Assembly: GCA_002409595.1 (NCBI GenBank)
Contig: DHNQ01000026.1
Location: 6,821 to 70,820, forward strand
DNA length: 64,000 nucleotides
From: Dysgonomonas sp. UBA5412
Lineage (GTDB): Bacteria; Bacteroidota; Bacteroidia; Bacteroidales; Dysgonomonadaceae
Direction of reading: 5' to 3'
Position numbers and translations under genes: made by a program. Of this stretch, positions 33,939 through 43,039 are shown piece after piece (the first letter of the stretch is position 1; each line of letters opens with the position of its first letter). Under the pieces are notes generated by a model that was not told the DNA's origin, made no database searches, and saw only the letters and a program-made list of their open reading frames with translations.

Positions 33939-36605
33939 ATGGCAAGTATAGAATTATACATCAACAAACAATTGTGTGATATAGAAAATCCCGATAAATT
34001 TTCAGTCTACTTAAAGCGTCAATTAATCAATCCTACGGAGCTGAGTGTCAAAGATGCACAACGGTCTTATGATATTACATTGCCTGCCACTGTGGTTAAT
34101 AACGCAATATTCGGATACATCAATACGGAGGAGGTAAGAGGTAAGTTTTCGCAGCTTTACGATGCTCAACTGCTTGTGAATGGAGTGAGAATTTTTGATG
34201 GGAAGTTCAAAATGAGCGAAATATCTAAAACATATTATAAAGGCAATCTGGGTATTCCTGCACAAAAAACGGTTAAAGAAATTTTTGGCGATAAGATGAT
34301 GAATGAAGCAGGGGAATGGCTTATCGGATTTAAAAATATTGCAGATATTACAGCGTATAACAAAGGTACAGCTAAAGATGCTGATGCCTGCTTCTTCCCG
34401 TTGGTGCTCTATGGCTTATTGCCTAAAGATGCGATGGAAGTGAAAGGGAACGCTGTATATACCGATAAGGACGTGTTTGACCAAACAGTCAGACTTGGCT
34501 TTAAGCATGTACCGCCATCGATAAACTGCCTTAAAGCCATAGAACAAATATTTAATAGTCAGGATTTAAAAATTGGAGGATCTGCTTTTAATGACGAACG
34601 TCTGACTAAACTGTATATGAGTTATAAGAATCCGCCCGAATACCCGATGCCGTGGAATTATGGGGAGTTGGCTACAATAAAGATAAAAGGAAATTGGACT
34701 AATGTAAGGGATGGAAAAGTAGAAGCTCAGTATTTTACGCATGAGGATAACCCTAACTTCGTCGTAGTCGATTTGCTGAACAACTCTCATATGAGATTGA
34801 CAGAACCGTTGACTGATCCCGGAGCGAATGTATTATCGTATGTCGGAGAATTGAACGGACGGGAAGTTAATCATAATATAGTGAGTGTGCCCAGTAGCGG
34901 ACTTTATAAGATAACACTGGAGACAACTGTAACAATAGATAGTGCCTTAAATGACAATGTAAAAGATAATGGCATAATAGTGGCTTCCGGAAGACAAATG
35001 GGTTTTTTAGGTATAGAATTTTATGAATACATAAACGATCTTAATTCTTCCCGTTTCGAAGTGAAATTGCTTCGCTACAAAAAAGATCAACAAAAAGATT
35101 TGACCAAAGACTTTGGCTTCGATAATGAATTTTATAAGGATAATATGGATCAGGAATATGGTGACAATTACTATCCAAAATATTTTCCTAAGCCGGGTGG
35201 TGTAAACTTTATAGACATTAAGCAAAATGAGTTTTTGATTTGTGGGTTTTCTTTCAATGAGAATATTGAAAAAGGAGAGGCAGGATCGAATCCGGTAAAT
35301 CAGGATCAGCCTAAAAATAATATACTGGTAAAAAAATGTGGTAAATCTTACGATGGAGCTTTAGACTATTTTCAGTCTGTTGTTACTACTTGTCCTCAAT
35401 ATTATAAAGCAGATATTGACGAAGCGGGAGTTGTAACTTACGAATTACAATCCGATAGATTCTCGATGAGTCTGACTGATACTCCTTTTGATAATAAGAT
35501 AGAGAAAGATAACGATAATTTCAGAGGCACAGGTAAAGTCTGTGTAGTAGCCTGGCTGGAAGAAGGTGATAAGTTGGTTTTGACGGGTAATTCGGATAAA
35601 GGGAAAGTTCGTAAGGAACGTACTTGGATTAAGCATACCATAGATTTCGAACTGTCGATAGACGCTTTTCTTAAAGAAAAAGATGGATGGCTAAAGGTAA
35701 ATGAAGAGATTTGGACAGGCACGGGAGATATGTCTTGGAAGACAGATACAACATTCCTAACAGACAATTTGGATCTGATAAAATTTCTTCCATCGAAAAT
35801 AAAGATTAACGATTGGCTCGATAATTTTTGCAAAGCATTCAATTTGAATTTAGTACAAACCGATCAGGAAAGCTTTGAACTGAATACACGCCAGATAAGA
35901 TCTTTGAATGTAGCTTCTGTAATAAATCTCGACCATAAGACGGATGTGGATGTCTTGAGGCGCAATACATCACTGTCTCTTCCGTCTGCATATCAAATTG
36001 GTTTTACGATAGATAAGCAGGAACAAGGATATGTAGAATCTCCTGCCAAAGACGATGGAGGAGGTAACTATAATACCGGCAGTCCCGAACTGAAAATAAT
36101 AAATCAGACTTCGTTTTTTTCTTACAATTGGCTGAAAAAAATAAAGAATTCTCTTATCAATGAAGATTTATACTTGCCGGTTGTCTCAGACAAGAAGGTG
36201 TGGGAAAACGGGGTGTCGGACTATCAGAAGATGCAGGAAGAAAATTATATAGACAAGGCTCAACGCTTTTGGTACAAAAAAACTTCTACCTTTCCCACAA
36301 TACTCAAAAAGACAATAGACGTAGAAGCCGGATTGGTAGCTACACATATCAATGGCGAAAATCCAATGAATCTCGATTATAAAGATGAGCCATATTCTAT
36401 TCTTAACAATTATTTTACCCTACTTACCGATGCTGACAATTGCTACACTATGGTAGAGTGTTATCTCAGTCCCGAAGAGTATAACAGAATTCCCGATAGT
36501 ATGGTAAAATTAAATAGTGATCTATACTATGTAGCAGATATTGACGGCTACGATCCTTTGTCTAAAAAGAAAACTACATTAAAGCTAATTCGACGAATGC
36601 AATAA
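33939..36605 (+). CDS. Large phage tail/baseplate-hub-like protein
   Basis: 888 residues, no signal peptide, no membrane helix. The N-terminus (SVKDAQRSYDITLPATVVNNAIFGY, split at residues about 35-60, then LLVNGVRIFDGKF) follows a layout I associate with large structural proteins of Bacteroidota siphophages: a strand-rich domain that binds a tail tube. A later segment, LPSKIKINDWLDNFCKAFNL (about residues 622-641), resembles the 'xxxDFLKxxxxxFNL' element of tail-hub proteins. The C-terminus is acidic to mixed and ends LKLIRRMQ. Family assignment is by resemblance, not by a certain motif. It is intact, 88 bases after the terminase gene, and probably on the same transcript. A secreted polysaccharide-binding protein is an unlikely alternative, because no export signal is seen. 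Confidence 0.55.
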   Translation: MASIELYINKQLCDIENPDKFSVYLKRQLINPTELSVKDAQRSYDITLPATVVNNAIFGYINTEEVRGKFSQLYDAQLLVNGVRIFDGKFKMSEISKTYYKGNLGIPAQKTVKEIFGDKMMNEAGEWLIGFKNIADITAYNKGTAKDADACFFPLVLYGLLPKDAMEVKGNAVYTDKDVFDQTVRLGFKHVPPSINCLKAIEQIFNSQDLKIGGSAFNDERLTKLYMSYKNPPEYPMPWNYGELATIKIKGNWTNVRDGKVEAQYFTHEDNPNFVVVDLLNNSHMRLTEPLTDPGANVLSYVGELNGREVNHNIVSVPSSGLYKITLETTVTIDSALNDNVKDNGIIVASGRQMGFLGIEFYEYINDLNSSRFEVKLLRYKKDQQKDLTKDFGFDNEFYKDNMDQEYGDNYYPKYFPKPGGVNFIDIKQNEFLICGFSFNENIEKGEAGSNPVNQDQPKNNILVKKCGKSYDGALDYFQSVVTTCPQYYKADIDEAGVVTYELQSDRFSMSLTDTPFDNKIEKDNDNFRGTGKVCVVAWLEEGDKLVLTGNSDKGKVRKERTWIKHTIDFELSIDAFLKEKDGWLKVNEEIWTGTGDMSWKTDTTFLTDNLDLIKFLPSKIKINDWLDNFCKAFNLNLVQTDQESFELNTRQIRSLNVASVINLDHKTDVDVLRRNTSLSLPSAYQIGFTIDKQEQGYVESPAKDDGGGNYNTGSPELKIINQTSFFSYNWLKKIKNSLINEDLYLPVVSDKKVWENGVSDYQKMQEENYIDKAQRFWYKKTSTFPTILKKTIDVEAGLVATHINGENPMNLDYKDEPYSILNNYFTLLTDADNCYTMVECYLSPEEYNRIPDSMVKLNSDLYYVADIDGYDPLSKKKTTLKLIRRMQ

Positions 36606-36616
36606 GATGTTATAGT

Positions 36617-36645
36617 AAAAGTCCTACTAAAAAAGTAGGGCTTTT
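36617..36645. terminator. Bidirectional terminator after the phage-type pair
   Basis: A 12-pair stem (36617-36628 with 36634-36645, one G-T pair) around AAAAA. The plus strand continues ATTTATTC after CTTTT, and the minus strand has TTTT followed by AC. It serves the convergent hub-like and lipoprotein genes. Confidence 0.8.
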
Positions 36646-36647
36646 AT

Positions 36648-37091
36648 TTATTCTTTGTACTCTTTAAACTCTTTATATTTTCTCCATTCTGTGGTGTGAT
36701 ATCTTATATATAGATATTTTACACCATCTTCTATTTTAATTTTATACAGACAGTATGACAGTCTTTCTGTAAAAGCTGTGTTGTTTATCTTATAATGTGA
36801 GGAAATTATTGATTTCTCCCATTTTGCTGTTGATGAATTATATACAATATGACTTGACGAGAAATCTTTTCCAAAATAAAGCCGCGTATAAGGTTTAGTC
36901 AAAAGTTGCCACCCTCCCTCAATCGGATTATAATACCCACCATAATAATTAGGGTCGTTTGGGTCGTTCCAATCCCCATTCCATACAAATTTTTCCTTGT
37001 CGTCTTTTTTCTCATCATCATCGTCGCTTCCGCATGCCATAAATGAAAGGCATATTGAGCAAATTAATGTAAAAGCAAATAGTTTTTTCAT
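36648..37091 (-). CDS. Small surface-type lipoprotein
   Basis: 147 residues. SPII signal MKKLFAFTLICSICLSFMACGSDDDDEKK: lipidated Cys20 followed by an acidic stretch, the kind of signal that in Bacteroidota directs lipoproteins to the cell surface. The mature part is Tyr/Trp-rich and beta-type (NYYGGYYNPIEGGWQLL, TRLYFGKDFSSSHIVYN, KYLYIRYHTTEW), suggesting a small barrel of lipocalin-like type. No family named. It lies alone next to the phage-type pair but is convergent with it, so it is not part of that transcript. Confidence 0.75.
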   Translation of the reverse strand: MKKLFAFTLICSICLSFMACGSDDDDEKKDDKEKFVWNGDWNDPNDPNYYGGYYNPIEGGWQLLTKPYTRLYFGKDFSSSHIVYNSSTAKWEKSIISSHYKINNTAFTERLSYCLYKIKIEDGVKYLYIRYHTTEWRKYKEFKEYKE

Positions 37092-37261
37092 TTTGTGTTA
37101 AATAAGTTTTAGATCAATAAAGGTAGTAAAAATTAAACAAATCTTCTAAAAGTTAATAAATCCAATAAAATAACGGAGATTGAATCTAAAGAAGGCTTGT
37201 TTGTTTTTTTTGTATATCTTTATTGCGACTTTATAAAATTAATAATTAAAAATAAGTAATT

Positions 37262-37283
37262 CGAACATTTATAAAACGAACAT
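37262..37283 (+). repeat. Direct repeat CGAACAT upstream of the HTH gene
   Basis: CGAACAT occurs at 37262-37268 and 37277-37283, 15 bases apart, 43 bases before the ATG at 37326. The spacing is between one and two helical turns. A candidate binding site for a regulator, perhaps the adjacent HTH protein itself. Confidence 0.4.
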
Positions 37284-37325
37284 CTATTTTTATTATTCAT
37301 ACCCATTCGGGTCTGTGACAAATAT

Positions 37326-38288
37326 ATGAAACAACATACAATGCATGAGGCTTTGCTGCATGCAATAAAAGAAAAAGTACCTCAGGGAACGACTGCAGCC
37401 AATATTCTGATGGATATTCTTTTTATTGGGAAAGAAGCTGTGTATCGGCGCCTAAGAGGCGAAGTCGCCTTTACATTTGAAGAGGCGGCCATAATATCAA
37501 GGCATTTTGGTATTTCTCTGGATGATATATCAGGTGTTGGTCGAATGAAGAACCGTTCTTTCCATTTGCAATTGGCTGAATATATTAATCCTGCGAAGAC
37601 AGATTATGACCAAATGGAAGATTTGATCTCTCTCATGCACACAACGAGAGGAGATCCTTCCACAGAAGCTGCATATGCTATTAATATCTTGCCTCAAACA
37701 CTGTACTTCAAATATGAATATATTACAAAGTTTTATATGTTCAAATGGCTCTACCAGTCAAATGTCCATAGTCAATTAAAGACTCTTGAAGAGATAAAGC
37801 TATCTCCGCAATTGAAAGACGTACAACAAAGATATTTAAATGAATCCATTCAGATAAAAAACACATATTACATTTTAGACAATTTATTGTTTCAGTATCT
37901 GGCTAATGATATAAAATATTTCTCAAGCATACGATTCATAACAGAAGAAGACGTCGCAGCATTAAAGAAAGACCTTTTGAATTTGATTGATTATATGGAA
38001 CATTTAGCTTCGAGAGGTTCTTTTGATAATGGAAATAAAGTTCAATTTTATCTTTCCGGTATAAATCTGGATTCTACATATAGTTACATACAGACTACAA
38101 ACTATAATATCAGTCATATCAGAGTGTTCACCCTTAATGCCGTAGTTTCATTAGATGGCGGTACATTCGATCAACTCAAAAATTGGCTGTATGCTCTAAA
38201 AAGACTTTCGATCCTCATATCCGAAAGCGGGGAGATGCAGAGAGTACAATTTTTTAAGAAACAGCGCGATTTGATAAATAGTATATAA
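37326..38288 (+). CDS. HTH-type transcriptional regulator with unknown C-terminal domain
   Basis: 320 residues, no signal. The first about 85 residues form an XRE-like helix-turn-helix (ILMDILFIGKEAVYRRLRGE, VAFTFEEAAIISRHFGISLDDI). The remainder is mostly helical with aromatic residues (YYILDNLLFQYLANDIKYFSS; KRLSILISESGEMQRVQFF) and no recognised ligand domain. Such proteins are common in Bacteroidales without a known signal. The next gene, 38 bases on, has its own -7 element inside an inverted repeat, so it may be a target. Confidence 0.7.
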   Translation: MKQHTMHEALLHAIKEKVPQGTTAANILMDILFIGKEAVYRRLRGEVAFTFEEAAIISRHFGISLDDISGVGRMKNRSFHLQLAEYINPAKTDYDQMEDLISLMHTTRGDPSTEAAYAINILPQTLYFKYEYITKFYMFKWLYQSNVHSQLKTLEEIKLSPQLKDVQQRYLNESIQIKNTYYILDNLLFQYLANDIKYFSSIRFITEEDVAALKKDLLNLIDYMEHLASRGSFDNGNKVQFYLSGINLDSTYSYIQTTNYNISHIRVFTLNAVVSLDGGTFDQLKNWLYALKRLSILISESGEMQRVQFFKKQRDLINSI

Positions 38289-38313
38289 TATCTTTGTATT
38301 TTTAAATACAAAG
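38270..38313 (+). promoter_or_regulatory. -7 element and inverted repeat before the 157-residue gene
   Basis: TATCTTTG (38289-38296) matches TAnnTTTG; TTTG at 38270-38273 lies 15 bases before it. The inverted repeat CTTTGTATTT (38292-38301) / AAATACAAAG (38304-38313) covers the downstream half of the -7 element, a layout expected of an operator. It could also act as a weak terminator hairpin for the preceding gene. Confidence 0.45.
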
Positions 38314-38326
38314 GGTAAAATGCGAT

Positions 38327-38800
38327 ATGGGATTATTCGATTTTTTTAAGAAAAAGCAAGTGCTGAAGATATCAGAAGAGGATAGATCTCAGTTTACTGC
38401 AGATATGGCTGCCAATGCAGATGCTTTGGTCAGACAGTTTAAAGACGTTGCTAATTTGGATTTCAGCGTTGATAGTCTGCATATCTTAGACAAAGTTATT
38501 GAAGACAATAGAGCATTTTATAAGCAAGGAGATGACGAGACCAAGCGAAAAATGATAATCAGAATAGGAGCTTATATTTTTGAAGTTGCTCGTCAAAACT
38601 ATGGAGGGGCTTATTTCTGGTATAATCGTTTAGACCAACCTGTATTAGTATCCGGACAACCTGAGTTTGAGATGTCATTACTTGCGTACGAAAGAACAAA
38701 ACTACGGTTCGAGAACACGCGAGAAGAAGATAATATACCTACTTTCTTTAACCAATACGTAGAAGGTGTTAAGAATAAACATACTGTATTGATAGCTTAA
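38327..38800 (+). CDS. Small cytoplasmic protein of unknown function
   Basis: 157 residues with no signal peptide. The N-terminus MGLFDFFKKKQ is a short hydrophobic/basic motif seen in many unrelated small proteins. The rest is helical (ADMAANADALVRQFKDVA, IRIGAYIFEVARQNYGGAYFWY) and ends with a Gln/Glu-rich region. I recognise no family. A weak inverted repeat at 38826-38861 follows the stop. It may be under control of the HTH gene upstream. Confidence 0.65.
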   Translation: MGLFDFFKKKQVLKISEEDRSQFTADMAANADALVRQFKDVANLDFSVDSLHILDKVIEDNRAFYKQGDDETKRKMIIRIGAYIFEVARQNYGGAYFWYNRLDQPVLVSGQPEFEMSLLAYERTKLRFENTREEDNIPTFFNQYVEGVKNKHTVLIA

Positions 38801-39585
38801 TTATTATCATTATTCTAATTAATCACTATCCGATAATGTGCTTTATCATATTATTGGATAGAGTATAAATATACATTTAGAACTTTTGTGTAAGGTTGGC
38901 CTGAAAAACTATAGAACCATACTCCTATATAACATAAACTTAAGGATATATTGTCTCTTTTTTAATATAGAAAGGCTAATTCAGCCTTTTCTTTTCTGCA
39001 TATTAATTCATTTGAATATATACTTTAAGTTTCGAAATTCGGAACTTGTCTATGTCGTTCGTTTCGTAAAAAGATAATATTAAGGCTTATTTTCTCAATA
39101 CTTTCGGTAGGCGTTTCCGTATAAAAAGTATATGTTAATAATAGAAACAGAACCCATAATAAATACTCTCAAAATAGGCTCTTCATATGATAAGGATAGC
39201 GTATTTTTACAATTGTAAGATTGATTTAAAAAGAATCCAAACTGAGGTTCGAAACTATTACAAAACAAGCTATAGAGTGAAGATAAAAAATTATAATAGA
39301 ATTTGCCCATACCATATCTCTTTATTTCAAACAGATATACTTCCTAAGAGGATTCATAAATGCAAATCTAAAAAATATAAATAAATGCTTGTTAAAAATA
39401 GATTTAGATTATAAGAAGAAGAACCGCAAGTTTTGTGTAGTTTGTGAAGTGTGAAACCATGTGAGCTGTGAAGTTCGCGTGGTTTCGCGCTTACAGTCAA
39501 TATAGTTTTACACCTCTAAAATTTGATAGGCTAATAACAATTACTACTTTTACAAGGACAAAGCTTAATAATTAATCTGTTCACG
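38801..39585. other. 785-base gap without a convincing gene
   Basis: AT-rich DNA with an inverted repeat at 38826-38861 (CTATCC..ATAAT/ATTAT..GGATAG), and a patch at 39415-39495 that is less AT-rich and holds the stem GAAACCATG/CGTGGTTTC with a 16-base loop. Small ORFs of 63-71 codons on both strands have low-complexity, Lys/Tyr/Ile-rich products and no credible start signals. The pdxY promoter should be at the right end; TACTTTTA near 39544-39551 is a near-match. Confidence 0.45.
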
Positions 39586-40458
39586 ATGTATTTCAATAAG
39601 ACTAAAAGAGTAGTTGCCATACACGATTTGTCCGGCATCGGACGAGTATCTCTTGGCGTGGTTATTCCCATTCTCACCTCTATGGGATTTCAAGTAAGTG
39701 CCTTGCCCACTGCTATTCTATCGAATCATACCCAGTATCCTAGTTTTTCCTTTCTCGATCTGACAGATGAAATGCAAAAGATAATAGCAGAGTGGCGCGT
39801 AATGCAAGCCGAATTTGATACTTTCTATTCAGGTTACTTAGGCTCTCCTAAGCAGATACAGATTGTAAAGGACTTTATTGAAGAATTTAAGAAAGAAAAT
39901 AATCTGGTAGTAATTGATCCCGTATTAGGCGATAATGGTAAACTATATACAGGATTTGATCATAAGATTGTAGACGAAATGAAACGACTCGTTACAGTAG
40001 CAGATATTATAACGCCTAATCTGACTGAAATATCCTGCTTACTTGATGTACCTTACGAAAAAGAATACTCTGACGATAAGCTAAAGGAATATCTTTTGGC
40101 TCTTTCTCAGAAAGGACCGGCTATTGTTATCATAACTAGTGTTCCCGTTGTAGGAGACGCCCACAAAACATCAGTTTATGCCTACAACCGTATAGGTAAT
40201 CGTTTTTGGAAAGTGACATGTCCTTATTTACCCGCACATTATCCCGGAGTAGGAGATACCTTTACCAGCGTAGTAACCGGTGCTATGATGCAAGGTGATA
40301 GCCTGCCGATGGCTTTAGATAGAGCCTCCCAGTTTTGCTATCAAGGAATACGTGCAACCTTCGGATACGAGTATGATACACGTGAAGGAATTTTGCTCGA
40401 AAAAGTATTACATAATCTTGACGTACCTAATCAGATAACTACTTATGAGCTAATCTGA
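39586..40458 (+). CDS. pdxY: Pyridoxal/pyridoxamine kinase (PdxY-like)
   Basis: 290 residues of the ribokinase-fold pyridoxal kinase family, which makes pyridoxal phosphate by salvage. Visible: LSNHTQYPS and FYSGYLGSPKQI (substrate region, as in PdxY), VIDPVLGDNGKLY, DIITPNLTEIS and the GxGD catalytic motif HYPGVGDTFTSVV. The N-terminal VVAIHDLSGIGR is typical of the Bacteroidales form. PdxK or a hydroxymethylpyrimidine kinase are the alternatives; SNHTQY favours PdxY. Convergent with tag, ten bases apart. Confidence 0.85.
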   Translation: MYFNKTKRVVAIHDLSGIGRVSLGVVIPILTSMGFQVSALPTAILSNHTQYPSFSFLDLTDEMQKIIAEWRVMQAEFDTFYSGYLGSPKQIQIVKDFIEEFKKENNLVVIDPVLGDNGKLYTGFDHKIVDEMKRLVTVADIITPNLTEISCLLDVPYEKEYSDDKLKEYLLALSQKGPAIVIITSVPVVGDAHKTSVYAYNRIGNRFWKVTCPYLPAHYPGVGDTFTSVVTGAMMQGDSLPMALDRASQFCYQGIRATFGYEYDTREGILLEKVLHNLDVPNQITTYELI

Positions 40459-40468
40459 CGCTCTTTGC

Positions 40469-41044
40469 CTATTTGTTATAGCAAACACAATCTATAAGAT
40501 GGTCATTCACATATCCTATTGCTTGCAAATGAGCATAACAGATTGTAGAGCCAAAGAATTTGAACCCCCGTTTTTTCATATCCTTGCTGATAGCATCAGA
40601 CAATGGGGTAGAGGCAGGAACTTCGCCTAGCGTTTTCCAATGATTAACAATAGGTTTTCCCTCAGGCAGAAATGATTTCATATAATTACAAAAGCTTCCG
40701 TATTCTTGCTGCACAGCTAGAAACAATCGAGCATTCGATATGGTAGCCCTAATCTTCAATCTGTTGCGAACAATGCCCGTATCCTCCATCAATCTTTCCA
40801 CATCCTCATCCGAGAATAAAGCAACCTTTTTTGCATCAAAATTGGCGAAAGCCTTTCTGTATCCTTCTCTTTTTCGCAGAATAGTTATCCAGCTTAGCCC
40901 TGCTTGGGCACTTTCCAGCACAAGAAACTCAAACATTGTTTTGTCGTCAGTAACTTCCTGCCCCCATTCCTCGTCATGATATTTTATATATAGAGGGTCG
41001 TTTCCTACCCAGCCGCAACGCGTTATCTCATCAGATTGCTTCAT
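40469..41044 (-). CDS. tag: DNA-3-methyladenine glycosylase I
   Basis: 191 residues. Removes 3-methyladenine from alkylated DNA. Visible: the N-terminal RCGWVGNDPLYIKYHDEEWG (zinc Cys and aromatic box), ESAQAGLSWITILRKREGYRKAFANFD with the catalytic Glu, FFGSTICYAHLQAIGYVNDH with the remaining zinc ligands Cys/His. Length is normal. Alone; ends ten bases from pdxY without a clear terminator between them. Confidence 0.96.
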   Translation of the reverse strand: MKQSDEITRCGWVGNDPLYIKYHDEEWGQEVTDDKTMFEFLVLESAQAGLSWITILRKREGYRKAFANFDAKKVALFSDEDVERLMEDTGIVRNRLKIRATISNARLFLAVQQEYGSFCNYMKSFLPEGKPIVNHWKTLGEVPASTPLSDAISKDMKKRGFKFFGSTICYAHLQAIGYVNDHLIDCVCYNK

Positions 41045-41180
41045 ATTCTAAATTGTTTGTGGAGTAAAGATAATCTCTTTTATACAAAAGGTGACAAAGG
41101 TGACAGATTTTACTGTCTTTTTTGATTGTCTCTTTTTCATTCTTCTTTTCATTTTTATGATATAGATAAACATATATACA

Positions 41181-41219
41181 AAAAAAGAGTTGTGAAAATT
41201 ATTTTCACAACTCTTTTTT
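41181..41219. terminator. Terminator after the PCMD lipoprotein gene
   Basis: An 18-pair perfect stem (41181-41198 with 41202-41219) around TTA, A-rich on the left and T-rich on the right, so it can act in both directions. It ends the minus-strand gene at 41243. Confidence 0.92.
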
Positions 41220-41242
41220 TTGAATTAATATTTTTCTTAGGC

Positions 41243-42724
41243 TTATTCAGCAAATACTTCGATGTCGTCCACTATTAAAGTACTACCAGCAGCTGCTTTA
41301 TACGCTGCACCATTTTTGCTTGATGATAAAATGATTGCAAATTTATATTTCTTTGCAGGATCATATTCTTTTTCATAATCCAAAACAAGTTCAAACGGAG
41401 TGTATTCTGTTTTAGTCTCTGCACTTGCAAACATTTTCTTAGCTACGATTTTGTCAGAAGTATAGATATCATGACCATCCAGAGATTCTTTAGTTGTCTC
41501 TATTTCATATAATACGGCTGATATCGCTAAGGAGTCTTTTTCTGTTGTAGAAATAGTTTCATTATCATAAAATACCTCTCCTGCTTTATATTTGTAAAAT
41601 CCTTTTACTTTCAGGGGTTTCTTTGCATATTCGACTCCAAATTTTGTCGTTTTCAGAGCATCTCCACTTAAACCTGCAAGCATATCAAACTTTCCAAGAT
41701 ATGCTGTTGCTGCTGTGATTTTAGGAACAGTTGTTCCCATAATAGTTCCTCCTTTAGTATCAAGAGATACCATTTCTATTGCACTCTTTCCTGATTTAGC
41801 ATCCGTTGTAGGATTTACAGGATATGGACCGTTAAAGTCAATGTCGTTTACAGCGATAATGAAATTTACAGCTATATTACAGCTAGCCCATCCTGTTGGG
41901 TCAGTGTAATTTCCAATTTTTTTCCAATTCTCAAAATCATATAATTGAGAGTTCAACCAAGTAACAGTATACTTAGTTTTGTGTATTCCATCCTCAGCTG
42001 TAACCATAAAAGTTACATTGTTTGCAGAAAAATCTACAGTAGAACCCGAAGCCGGATCTATTGTTGCGCCCTCAGATATTTCAAAAACAGGTTTTAACGC
42101 TTTCAGATCCTCTGTGCTAGCACTTTCTGAGATATAAAAAGTGATGTTGTTGTCGCTTACAACAGGTTGTGCTGTTACTATTTTACTATCAATAGTCATG
42201 CTTTTGATCAATGCCTCAGTTTTTTCATTATCAGCATCCATTTTGTTTCCATTAAATGTAACAAAAACATTGCCAACAGCAGTCGCTTCTGTAACATCTA
42301 TTTTAAGATCTGCTTTTTTACCAACTATTGTTCCCGAAACTTTAATGTTTGCAGTGATAGTTCCATTTGCTAACTTATATCCCTCTATGCTTGTTTCAGC
42401 CAAGTTATAAGTGTCACCATTTTTCGAAATAGGCACGTTGTCTACTTCAATTTTTCCTAACAGAATTTCAGTATTACCATTTATCGAGAAAGCGAAATCG
42501 TTAAGCTCTAGTTTCACCTGCCCTTCTCCACTTTTTGATAAAATAATTTTTTGCAGAGTAGTCTGTTCTGCTCCCATATCCGGAATTTTTACATTCAAGT
42601 CACCCTTGTAAGTTCCCGCTACTTCTTCGCTGATTGTAGGAGCTGGATCGTCATCATCGCTACATGCTGAAAAAAATGTTACAGACATGATAAGCAATAC
42701 AAAATAAAAAATCTTTTTATTCAT
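41243..42724 (-). CDS. Multidomain surface lipoprotein with a C-terminal PCMD-type domain
   Basis: 493 residues. SPII signal MNKKIFYFVLLIMSVTFFSACSDDDD, lipidated Cys21 plus acidic export signal. Visible parts in order: a calycin-like sandwich (about residues 35-155: EEVAGTYKGDLNVKIPD), an Ig-like linker domain with SGSTVDFSANNVTFMVTAEDG (about 175-260), and a C-terminal beta domain starting LYDFENWKK (about 260-493) that ends STLIVDDIEVFAE, the pattern of the 'putative carbohydrate metabolism domain' of Bacteroidales. These proteins bind or process surface glycans or adhesins; the ligand is unknown. Alone between tag and the flavodoxin operon. Confidence 0.82.
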   Translation of the reverse strand: MNKKIFYFVLLIMSVTFFSACSDDDDPAPTISEEVAGTYKGDLNVKIPDMGAEQTTLQKIILSKSGEGQVKLELNDFAFSINGNTEILLGKIEVDNVPISKNGDTYNLAETSIEGYKLANGTITANIKVSGTIVGKKADLKIDVTEATAVGNVFVTFNGNKMDADNEKTEALIKSMTIDSKIVTAQPVVSDNNITFYISESASTEDLKALKPVFEISEGATIDPASGSTVDFSANNVTFMVTAEDGIHKTKYTVTWLNSQLYDFENWKKIGNYTDPTGWASCNIAVNFIIAVNDIDFNGPYPVNPTTDAKSGKSAIEMVSLDTKGGTIMGTTVPKITAATAYLGKFDMLAGLSGDALKTTKFGVEYAKKPLKVKGFYKYKAGEVFYDNETISTTEKDSLAISAVLYEIETTKESLDGHDIYTSDKIVAKKMFASAETKTEYTPFELVLDYEKEYDPAKKYKFAIILSSSKNGAAYKAAAGSTLIVDDIEVFAE

Positions 42725-43039
42725 ACAATTGTCTTTTTTAAGATTATATATTAATTGATTTAATACTGATTATGATTTTGTAATTTTTATGTGTAAATCA
42801 ATTTGTGGTTTTCTGTAAATATATTCTTTCTTATATAGTCTGGATAAGATTTACTTTGATAACCAATTATTACAAATATACCAAAGACTTTATGCTTATT
42901 TTCTAATTTTAATAAAGATACTTTGATATTTAATGATTTTTTAACTATAAATTAACAATAAATAATTATGCGAAAAAAAACAGCCCGATTAATAATTTTA
43001 TTAATCGGGCTGTTTTCTACTATATAATATATTTACCTA
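42725..43039. other. Intergenic region between the PCMD gene and the flavodoxin gene
   Basis: 315 AT-rich bases. A minus-strand -7 element TATATTTG (42873-42880) would give the PCMD gene a leader of about 140 bases. A strong terminator occupies 42981-43012. Nothing else recognised. Confidence 0.5.
42981..43012 (-). terminator. Terminator of the branched-chain dehydrogenase/flavodoxin operon
   Basis: Stem CAGCCCGATTAATAA (42981-42995) with TTATTAATCGGGCTG (42998-43012); flanking A- and T-runs extend it. The minus strand continues with TTTTTTTT after the stem. It lies 28 bases past the flavodoxin stop. Confidence 0.92.

Noticed and set aside
32253..37091. Complete prophage or satellite
   Set aside because: Only two phage-type genes exist between housekeeping genes; no integrase, portal, capsid, lysis or attachment site.
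39240..39260. tRNA-like TTCGA at AGGTTCGAAAC
   Set aside because: No acceptor, D or anticodon arms can be drawn around it.
38886..39384. Three ORFs of 63-71 codons in the gap before pdxY
   Set aside because: Low-complexity products, two of them overlapping on opposite strands, with no family and no credible start signals.
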